Below, one piece after another: positions 5,825-11,866 of a stretch of 11,866 nucleotides of DNA. Numbering within the stretch: position 1 is the stretch's first letter; each line of letters starts with the position of its first letter. Position numbers and translations under genes: made by a program. The DNA lies in NCBI GenBank assembly GCA_007117785.1, contig SKFV01000092.1, positions 1 to 11,866 on the forward strand, given 5' to 3'. The stretch is from Pseudomonas sp. GTDB taxonomy: Bacteria > Pseudomonadota > Gammaproteobacteria > Pseudomonadales > Pseudomonadaceae. The notes below the pieces were generated by a model. That model made no database searches, was not told the origin of the DNA, and saw only the letters and a program-made list of their open reading frames with translations.

Positions 5825-8800
5825 ATGCCTTGGGCACGCTGGAGCCGACGGGCGCTGGATGCGCTGATTCTGCTACTGGCCGCCTGGCTGATTCTGGCCG
5901 CCGCCTACGTCAGCCTCGGGCGCCTGCTGGTGCCCGCCGTCTCCGATTATCAGCCCCAGGTCATTCACTGGTTTGAACAGGCTACCGGGCGCGCGATCAG
6001 CCTGCAGCAGTTACAGGGTGAGATGCAGGGCAGCCAGCCGGTACTCAAGCTCCAGGGGCTGCGCGTGCACGCGGATGCTGATCCGGATAGCCCAGTGCTC
6101 TTTGCCCTTGACCGGGTCAATGCCCGGCTGGACGTTTTCGCGACCCTCTGGCAACGCCAACCGGTCATGGATGCCCTGCAAATTGAAGGGCTGGCCTTCG
6201 AACTGATAGAGGGCGCCGAGGGTGTCTGGCGTCTGCAGGGGCTGGGCGAAGGCACCGGTGACCCCCTGGTGTTGCGTGATATCGCCGAACTGCTGCTCAG
6301 CCAGCGCCGGATCACCCTGCTGGACAGTCAGATCCGACTTACCCCCTATGAATTACCTGGCTGGGCCTTCAGTCGCGGTGATCTGACCCTGCGCAACCAG
6401 GCCGGACAGACCCGGCTGGATGCGCGGGTTGTGCTGCCTGATGGTGACGTGGCACAAACCCGCTGGCAGGGCCAGTTGACGCCACAGGCCTGGGGTGACT
6501 CGCAGCTCGATGGTTACCTGCTGATGCCTACTGCCGAATGGCGCCATCGATTGCCGCATAGCTGGATTGAACACAGTGGACTGAGCAGTCTCGACCTCGG
6601 TGGCCAGCTCTGGTTGCAATGGGCCGACGGCAGGTTGCAGTCGGCGAATGCCGAACTCGATGTGCCGCGTGTAGTGCGCGGGGATGCAACCATCGAGGCG
6701 ATGCAGTTGCAGCTTGCCTACCAGCGCCAGAGCCGATTCGATGCATTGCGCGTACAACTGCATCAGGCACGCCTGCAGCAAACGCAATTGCCGGCTATGG
6801 CATTGCAGGCTGAGCGTCAACACGAAGAGGGCCACTGGCGTGCGCGGTTGGATCAGTTGGAGGTACAGCCGCTGGCGCAACTGATCATGCAGCTGTTACC
6901 CGATGACCGCCCCCGCGACGTACTGACGACCCTGGATCCGCAAGGCCGGTTGGCGGATATCCAGCTCAGTGGCGGGCCGGACTGGCGCAACTGGCTCGAT
7001 TGGCAGCTGGGCGCGAGACTGCAGGATATCAAGGTCACCGCCTGGGAGGGCGTACCCGGGCTGAGTGGTGTCAATGGAGTCGTCCAGGGCACACCGGCGC
7101 AGGGCTTGCTGCAACTGGACATGAGCGACTGGTCGATTACCTTGCCGCGCCTGTTTGCTACCGCGCATGACTATGCAGCATTGCGCGCCGACGTATTCTG
7201 GGGCTGGCAACCGGAAGAGGGATTCAGCCTGGATGTGCCGGGCGCAGCCATCCGCGGTGAAGAAGGGGATATGACTATGTCGCTGGTGCTGGATTTGCCG
7301 CTGCAATGGGACGAGCAAGCGCCAAACATTGCGCTGCGCGCCAGTCTGCACAACAGTCAGGCCCACTTCAACGCCCGTTATCTGCCCACCGAGGCACCGG
7401 GTTTCAACCCTGGCATTGCCGACTGGCTGGCAACCACCGGCGCCACGGGTGATGTGCCGCTGGCAGTGTTCGAATTTGAAGGCAGCCTGCTTGAGGGTGC
7501 CGAGGATCGCCGCATCGATCTTTATGTCGGTCTGGAGTCCGGCAGCTTGTTGTTCCAGCCGGACTGGCCGCGGCTGGAAGCGGTCAATGCCAGCCTATGG
7601 CTGGCCAATGGGCTGGTGGCTATCGAGCAGGCTGAAGCCCGGCTGTGGCAGACCACGCTCAGCGATATTGTCGTGCGCTCACGCCGCCCGGAGCAACTTA
7701 CAACGCAGCTGGATATCACCGGCACGGCCATTGGGCCGCTGGAGGATGCCTTGCGCCTGATGCAGGACAGCCCCCTGCGTGACCTGACCGGTGACCCGTT
7801 GGCCGGCTGGCAGGCCTCTGGCGAGTTGCAGGGTGAGTTGACGCTGGGTATCCCGCTGCAGGCAGGCAATCCGCCCGAGGTCGACGTACGCTGGCAGGCG
7901 AAGGCCGAGCAATTGCGTTTGCCACAGGTGGATCTGCCGTTTCAGCAAGTCAGTGGTGATTTCAGTTATCAGGACAATGCTGGTCTGCGGGCAGACAACT
8001 TGCAGGGGCGCGTACTGGGACAACGGATACTGGGTGATATAACGCGCCATGCCGGCAGTCCGCGTATTCAGCTTTCGGGTCAACACCGTGTCGAGCAACT
8101 GCGCCAATGGGGGCTGTTGCAGCCGATTCCCGCCGACCTGGTCAGTGGTGCGCTTGACTGGCAGGCGCGCATTGATTTGTTACCCGGTGAGCAGCGCATC
8201 CAACTGCAATCGGATTTGCACGGTGTGGCGCTGGATTTGCCACCGCCGCTGGCCAAGGTGGCTGAGCAGCGCATGCCCAGCGAGTTGCAACTGAGTGTGC
8301 AGGGCGCTGAGCAGCGTTGGCGCTTGCGCGCCGGTGATGACTGGCGTGGCGTGGTGCATCTGGATGGCGAGGCGCTGGCGGCCGATATCCGTTATCGACA
8401 GGGGCAAGCCGTCACCCCGATCTGGCCCGGTATCAGTCTGACGGCCAGCCTGCCTCGACTGGATGTGAGCGAATGGCAGCAATGGCTGGCAGCGCGTGAC
8501 CGCGAGGAACTCGCTCCCGAGCGCCTGTTGGTGACCGGCCTGCTCAAGCGTTTGAGCTTGGATGTGGATGATTTTCAGGGCTTTGGCTGGTCTTTGCCTG
8601 ATCTGGCGCTCAGCGCCGCCCACAATGATAACGGCTGGGTGGTGGATATCGACCAGACGGATGTACGCGGTCTGGTCAGTTTACCGACGGATGCGGCCCA
8701 GCCCAGGGTTGTTGAGCTGCAGCGCTTGCGTTTGCCGCGCCCCGAAGCGGAAGACACCGTGGTCACCAGCGGTTTGATTGAGCCGGTGCTACCGGTTGAC

Positions 8801-9658
8801 CCTTTGCTCGGGTTCGATCCGCGTGGCTTGCCGCCGGTGAACGTCGGCATAGACCGCCTGTATTGGGGTACGGATGCGGTCGGCAGTGTACGCTTTCTGT
8901 TGCGTCCGCAAGCTGAGGGCAGCCGCGTACAGGGGCTGGATGCTGATCTGCGGGGCCTGCGCCTGCAGGGCAGCATGGATTGGCTGGCCGAGCCACAGCG
9001 CAGTCGCTTTATTGGCCGTTTGCAAACGGGGGATATTGGTACCGTGCTGGCCGCCTGGGATTATGCGCCCTCATTGACCAGCCAGGATTTTGTCACTGAT
9101 CTGGATCTGCAATGGCCGGGTTCGCCCGCGTTTTTTGCCTTTTCCCGCAGCAGTGGGGAGTTGAGTCTGGCGGCCAATCAGGGCATGGTGCAAAGTGGTG
9201 AGGGTGGTGCGGATGCACTGCGGGTATTTGGCTTGTTGAATTTCAACGCGCTGACCCGGCGTCTGCGGCTGGATTTTTCCGATATCTTCGGGCGCGGCAC
9301 CGCCTATGATTCACTCAAGGGCGAGCTGGATATCGAACGGGGCGTCATGCGCACTCGCACACCCCTGGAGCTGGATGGTCCAAGCGCCAAGCTGCAGTTG
9401 GATGGTAAGCTGGACCTGCCATCGGATCAGATTGATATGGGCTTGCTGGTGACCTTGCCGATCACCAACAACCTGCCCCTGGCGGCCCTGTTGGCCGGCG
9501 CGCCACAGATAGGCGGGGTGCTTTTTCTGGCTGATCGTATTCTGGGTGACCGCGTCGCCCGTTTTGCCTCGGTGAAATATCGGCTCAGTGGTGACTGGCA
9601 GCAGCCGACTGTCGAATTCGATCGGGCCTTTGATAGCCGCCCGGCGTTGGAGGAATGA
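5825..9658 (+). CDS. yhdP: YhdP, AsmA-like inner-membrane phospholipid-transport protein
   Basis: YhdP belongs to the AsmA-like family together with TamB and YdbH. These are anchored in the inner membrane and span the periplasm as a long beta-groove, and genetic work in E. coli implicates them in moving phospholipids to the outer membrane. The product is 1277 residues, against about 1266 in E. coli. It has one N-terminal membrane segment near 12-36 behind positive charge (MPWARWSRRA), then a repetitive beta-rich body with many LQG/LDG-type strands. The conserved AsmA-like C-terminal domain lies near 1133-1265 (VFGLLNFNALTRRLRLDFSDIFG ... ILGDRVARFASVKYRLSGDW, with gaps). It starts 16 nt after the rng stop with a weak GGGA. 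I see no cysteine in the whole protein and only about nine lysines. Confidence 0.94.
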   Translation: MPWARWSRRALDALILLLAAWLILAAAYVSLGRLLVPAVSDYQPQVIHWFEQATGRAISLQQLQGEMQGSQPVLKLQGLRVHADADPDSPVLFALDRVNARLDVFATLWQRQPVMDALQIEGLAFELIEGAEGVWRLQGLGEGTGDPLVLRDIAELLLSQRRITLLDSQIRLTPYELPGWAFSRGDLTLRNQAGQTRLDARVVLPDGDVAQTRWQGQLTPQAWGDSQLDGYLLMPTAEWRHRLPHSWIEHSGLSSLDLGGQLWLQWADGRLQSANAELDVPRVVRGDATIEAMQLQLAYQRQSRFDALRVQLHQARLQQTQLPAMALQAERQHEEGHWRARLDQLEVQPLAQLIMQLLPDDRPRDVLTTLDPQGRLADIQLSGGPDWRNWLDWQLGARLQDIKVTAWEGVPGLSGVNGVVQGTPAQGLLQLDMSDWSITLPRLFATAHDYAALRADVFWGWQPEEGFSLDVPGAAIRGEEGDMTMSLVLDLPLQWDEQAPNIALRASLHNSQAHFNARYLPTEAPGFNPGIADWLATTGATGDVPLAVFEFEGSLLEGAEDRRIDLYVGLESGSLLFQPDWPRLEAVNASLWLANGLVAIEQAEARLWQTTLSDIVVRSRRPEQLTTQLDITGTAIGPLEDALRLMQDSPLRDLTGDPLAGWQASGELQGELTLGIPLQAGNPPEVDVRWQAKAEQLRLPQVDLPFQQVSGDFSYQDNAGLRADNLQGRVLGQRILGDITRHAGSPRIQLSGQHRVEQLRQWGLLQPIPADLVSGALDWQARIDLLPGEQRIQLQSDLHGVALDLPPPLAKVAEQRMPSELQLSVQGAEQRWRLRAGDDWRGVVHLDGEALAADIRYRQGQAVTPIWPGISLTASLPRLDVSEWQQWLAARDREELAPERLLVTGLLKRLSLDVDDFQGFGWSLPDLALSAAHNDNGWVVDIDQTDVRGLVSLPTDAAQPRVVELQRLRLPRPEAEDTVVTSGLIEPVLPVDPLLGFDPRGLPPVNVGIDRLYWGTDAVGSVRFLLRPQAEGSRVQGLDADLRGLRLQGSMDWLAEPQRSRFIGRLQTGDIGTVLAAWDYAPSLTSQDFVTDLDLQWPGSPAFFAFSRSSGELSLAANQGMVQSGEGGADALRVFGLLNFNALTRRLRLDFSDIFGRGTAYDSLKGELDIERGVMRTRTPLELDGPSAKLQLDGKLDLPSDQIDMGLLVTLPITNNLPLAALLAGAPQIGGVLFLADRILGDRVARFASVKYRLSGDWQQPTVEFDRAFDSRPALEE

Positions 9659-9663
9659 GCATG
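9649..9663 (+). promoter_or_regulatory. Shine-Dalgarno deciding the amidohydrolase start
   Basis: GGAGGA (9649-9654) directly abuts an ATG at 9655, which overlaps the yhdP stop as ATGA, and is six bases from a second in-frame ATG at 9661. The 6-nt spacing favours the second ATG. The first would need zero spacing. Confidence 0.6.
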
Positions 9664-10515
9664 CAGAAATCTCTCGCCGCCATTCAGATGATCAGTAGCG
9701 ACAAGGTGGCCGACAATCTGGCCCAGGCTGCGCGACTGATTGCCGAGGCCGCCGAGCAGGGCGCCGAACTGGTGCAACTGCCCGAGTGTTTTGCCGCGTT
9801 CGGCAATCGCAGCCTGGTCGCCATTGCCCAGGCCGAACTGTCACCCGAGCGACCCATTCGCCGCTTCCTGGCCGACCAGGCCCGCCAGCACGGTGTCTGG
9901 CTGGTGGGTGGCAGCATTCCATTGCCACGCAGCGAAGACGGCAAGGCCATGGCTTGCAGTCTGGTGGTCGACGATCAGGGACATGAAGTAGCCCGGTATG
10001 ACAAGCTGCACCTGTTTGATGTACAGGTCGCCGACAGTCACGGCAGCTACCAGGAGTCCCGGGATTATGGCTATGGTGATCAGGTGGTGTGCATCGACAG
10101 CCCCTTAGGTCGCCTCGGACTGACCATCTGCTACGATCTGCGCTTTCCGGACCTGTTTCAGGCGCTGCGGCTGGAAGGCGCGGATATCATCATGGTGCCA
10201 TCGGCCTTTACGGCCGTCACCGGTGCTGCACATTGGGAGGTGCTCTTGCGCGCGCGGGCGATTGAAACCCAGTGTTACCTGCTGGCCGCCAATCAGGGTG
10301 GACGCCATGCCAACGGCCGTGAGACCTTTGGACACAGTTGCCTGATTGACCCCTGGGGCAGTGTGATTGCCGATATATCCAGTGGTGAAGGCGTCGTGGT
10401 CGGCAAGATGGATCACCAGCATTTGCATCAGGTGCGCGCGAAAATGCCGATTATCGCCCACCGCCGTTTTCCACCGGTCGGCCAGCCCCGACCGGTCAAC
10501 CCGGATCGCAGTTGA
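9661..10515 (+). CDS. Nitrilase-superfamily amidohydrolase (Nit1/YbeM-like)
   Basis: This is a cytoplasmic carbon-nitrogen hydrolase. From the start at 9661 the product has 284 residues with the Glu-Lys-Cys triad of the superfamily: E42 in LPECFAAF, K115 in RYDKLHLFD and C157 in TICYDLRFPDLF. The motif contexts, TAVTGAAHWEVLLRARAIE (184-202) and ETFGHSCLIDPWG (221-233), place it in the Nit1/Nit2/YbeM branch. The best-supported activity of the Nit1/YbeM group is hydrolysis of deaminated glutathione, a metabolite-repair reaction. Substrate assignment here is inference, and an omega-amidase-like (Nit2) role cannot be excluded. The conserved family region ends at AHRRF (266-270). A further 14 residues rich in Pro and Arg look poorly conserved, and their DNA contains a strong hairpin. 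The gene lies between yhdP and tldD and is likely co-transcribed with them. Confidence 0.92.
   Translation: MQKSLAAIQMISSDKVADNLAQAARLIAEAAEQGAELVQLPECFAAFGNRSLVAIAQAELSPERPIRRFLADQARQHGVWLVGGSIPLPRSEDGKAMACSLVVDDQGHEVARYDKLHLFDVQVADSHGSYQESRDYGYGDQVVCIDSPLGRLGLTICYDLRFPDLFQALRLEGADIIMVPSAFTAVTGAAHWEVLLRARAIETQCYLLAANQGGRHANGRETFGHSCLIDPWGSVIADISSGEGVVVGKMDHQHLHQVRAKMPIIAHRRFPPVGQPRPVNPDRS
10473..10496 (+). other. Perfect 9-bp hairpin at the 3' end of the amidohydrolase gene
   Basis: ACCGGTCGG (10473-10481) and CCGACCGGT (10488-10496) are exact reverse complements around a 6-nt loop (CCAGCC). Seven of the nine pairs are G-C. It lies inside the last codons of the amidohydrolase gene, past the conserved end of the protein, and 48 nt before the tldD ATG. 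No T-run follows on either strand, so it is not a standard intrinsic terminator. It may act as an mRNA-stability or processing element, or a partial attenuator, between the two genes. Confidence 0.5.
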
Positions 10516-10544
10516 GTTGTGCCCGGTCCAAGGAGTATCGATTG

Positions 10545-11866
10545 ATGAGTAATACCCTGTCGCATGTCGAGCAGCGCCTGCTGCAACCGGCCGAACTGAG
10601 CCCGGACAGCATTGCCAGCGTTCTTGGCCAACTGGTTGCCGCGCCTGGAGTGGACGCCGCCGATCTGTATTTTCAGCATCAGATCAGCGAGTCCTGGGTG
10701 CTGGAAGATGGCATCGTCAAGGACGGCAGCTTCAATGTGGATCAGGGCGTCGGCGTACGTGCCCAGTCCGGTGAAAAAACCGGCTTTGCCTACAGTAACG
10801 ATATCCGCCTGCCTGCTCTGAGCCAGGCCGCCGGTGCCGCGCGCTCGATTGCCCGTGCCGGTCAGGCCGGTAGTGTCTGTGCCTGGCGCCGCAGTGATGC
10901 CAGTGCGTTGTATTTGCCGGATAACCCCTTGGAGGTGATGAGCCAGGCCGACAAGGTCGCCTTTCTGCAACGGCTGGATAGCTATACCCGCAGCCTGGAC
11001 ACGCGCATTACCCAGGTCAGCATCAGCCTTGGCGGGGTGCATGACACCATCATGATTGCCGCCAGTGATGGCACCTGGGCGGGCGATATCCGGCCGCTGG
11101 TGCGGCTGAACGTCAGCGTGATCATGGAGCACAACGGCCGCCGCGAACGCGGTAGTTTTGGTGGTGGCGGGCGAACCGATTACCGCTATTTCGACACCGA
11201 AGAGCGCGCCATGGGCTATGCCCGTGAAGCCGTGCGCCAGGCCAGCGTCAACCTCGAAGCCATTGCCGCCCCGGCGGGCAGCATGCCGGTGGTCATGGGT
11301 TCCGGTTGGTCCGGCGTATTGCTGCACGAAGCCGTCGGCCATGGCCTGGAGGGTGATTTCAACCGCAAGGGCAGCTCTGCATTCAGTGGCCGGGTTGGTG
11401 AGCAGGTTGCGTCCTCGCTCTGCACCATTGTCGATGACGGCACCTTGCCGGGTCGCCGCGGCTCGCTGAGCCTGGATGACGAAGGCAACGAAACCGAGTG
11501 CACCACACTGATCGAAAACGGCATCCTCAAGGGCTATATGCAGGACAAGCTGAATGCCCGGCTGATGGGCGTCGCCGCCACCGGCAACGGTCGCCGCGAG
11601 TCCTATGCGCATCTGCCCATGCCGCGCATGACCAACACTTACATGCGTGCCGGTGAAAGTGATCCGGAAGAGATCATTCGGTCGGTGAAAAAGGGTATCT
11701 ACTGCGCCAACCTCGGTGGTGGCCAGGTGGATATCACCAGCGGCAAATTCGTCTTCTCTACCAGCGAAGCCTACCTGATCGAAGACGGCAAGATCACCGC
11801 TCCGGTCAAGGGCGCAACCCTGATCGGCAACGGCCCGGAAGTGATGAACCGCGTCTCCATGGTCGG
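10545..11866 (+). CDS. tldD: TldD metalloprotease (first 440 codons, runs off window)
   Basis: TldD forms a heterodimeric zinc protease with TldE (PmbA). In E. coli it completes microcin B17 leader removal and helps degrade the antitoxin CcdA, acting on unfolded peptides drawn into a closed chamber. The frame is open from 10545 to the window end, 440 of about 480 expected residues. The zinc motif is LLHEAVGHGLEGD, with H261, catalytic E262 and H265. The third zinc ligand, a C-terminal Cys in E. coli TldD, would fall past the window edge. Other family stretches are LEDGIVKDGSFN (53-64), GVGVRAQSGEKTGFAYSN (68-85) and YMQDKLNARLMGV (331-343). AAGGAG ends 9 nt before the ATG. An in-frame TTG directly before the ATG is a less likely start. 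It is probably co-transcribed with the amidohydrolase 29 nt upstream. Confidence 0.97.
   Translation, partial: MSNTLSHVEQRLLQPAELSPDSIASVLGQLVAAPGVDAADLYFQHQISESWVLEDGIVKDGSFNVDQGVGVRAQSGEKTGFAYSNDIRLPALSQAAGAARSIARAGQAGSVCAWRRSDASALYLPDNPLEVMSQADKVAFLQRLDSYTRSLDTRITQVSISLGGVHDTIMIAASDGTWAGDIRPLVRLNVSVIMEHNGRRERGSFGGGGRTDYRYFDTEERAMGYAREAVRQASVNLEAIAAPAGSMPVVMGSGWSGVLLHEAVGHGLEGDFNRKGSSAFSGRVGEQVASSLCTIVDDGTLPGRRGSLSLDDEGNETECTTLIENGILKGYMQDKLNARLMGVAATGNGRRESYAHLPMPRMTNTYMRAGESDPEEIIRSVKKGIYCANLGGGQVDITSGKFVFSTSEAYLIEDGKITAPVKGATLIGNGPEVMNRVSMV

Noticed and set aside
10428..11612. 394-codon open frame on the minus strand opposite tldD
   Set aside because: Long antisense frames are common opposite biased high-GC genes. 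The product resembles no family I know, and TldD on the plus strand is clear to the window edge.

Overview
The window is a stretch of conserved bacterial core chromosome from a gammaproteobacterium. The closest match I can recall for gene order and protein sequence is Pseudomonas sensu lato. The moderately high GC would fit a Halopseudomonas-type lineage, but that placement is an inference from memory and not a measured result. I see no insertion sequence, integrase, CRISPR array, tRNA or rRNA, and no sign of recent transfer.

Layout. On the minus strand, reading leftwards, are gatC (619-906) and the first 198 codons of gatA (594 down to the window edge). They encode two subunits of the Asp-tRNA(Asn)/Glu-tRNA(Gln) amidotransferase. 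A 327-bp divergent intergenic region (907-1233) holds the control signals for both directions and contains a perfect 14-bp palindrome. All other genes are on the plus strand and closely packed: mreB, mreC, mreD, maf (yhdE type), rng (RNase G), yhdP, a nitrilase-superfamily amidohydrolase, and tldD, which runs off the right end 440 codons in. The only sizeable internal gap is the 137 bp between mreB and mreC, which holds a hairpin and short repeats. mreC/mreD and mreD/maf each overlap by 11 nt. yhdP and the amidohydrolase are 2 nt apart, or overlap by 4 nt if the earlier ATG is used.

How the genes work together. MreB, MreC and MreD form the membrane-linked elongasome scaffold that sets rod shape. 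Maf is a house-cleaning nucleotide pyrophosphatase, and RNase G is an endoribonuclease for rRNA maturation and mRNA turnover. YhdP is a very long inner-membrane-anchored AsmA-like protein implicated in moving phospholipid toward the outer membrane. The nitrilase homologue resembles the Nit1/YbeM deaminated-glutathione amidases. TldD is the metalloprotease partner of TldE/PmbA. As I recall it, the order mreBCD-maf-rng-yhdP-tldD also occurs in E. coli, without the amidohydrolase between yhdP and tldD.

I found no convincing undescribed system. The points most worth a second look are the palindrome between gatC and mreB, the structured mreB-mreC gap followed by a TTG start with an unusually close Shine-Dalgarno, a 9-bp perfect hairpin in the non-conserved tail of the amidohydrolase gene just before tldD, and the cysteine-free, lysine-poor composition of YhdP.
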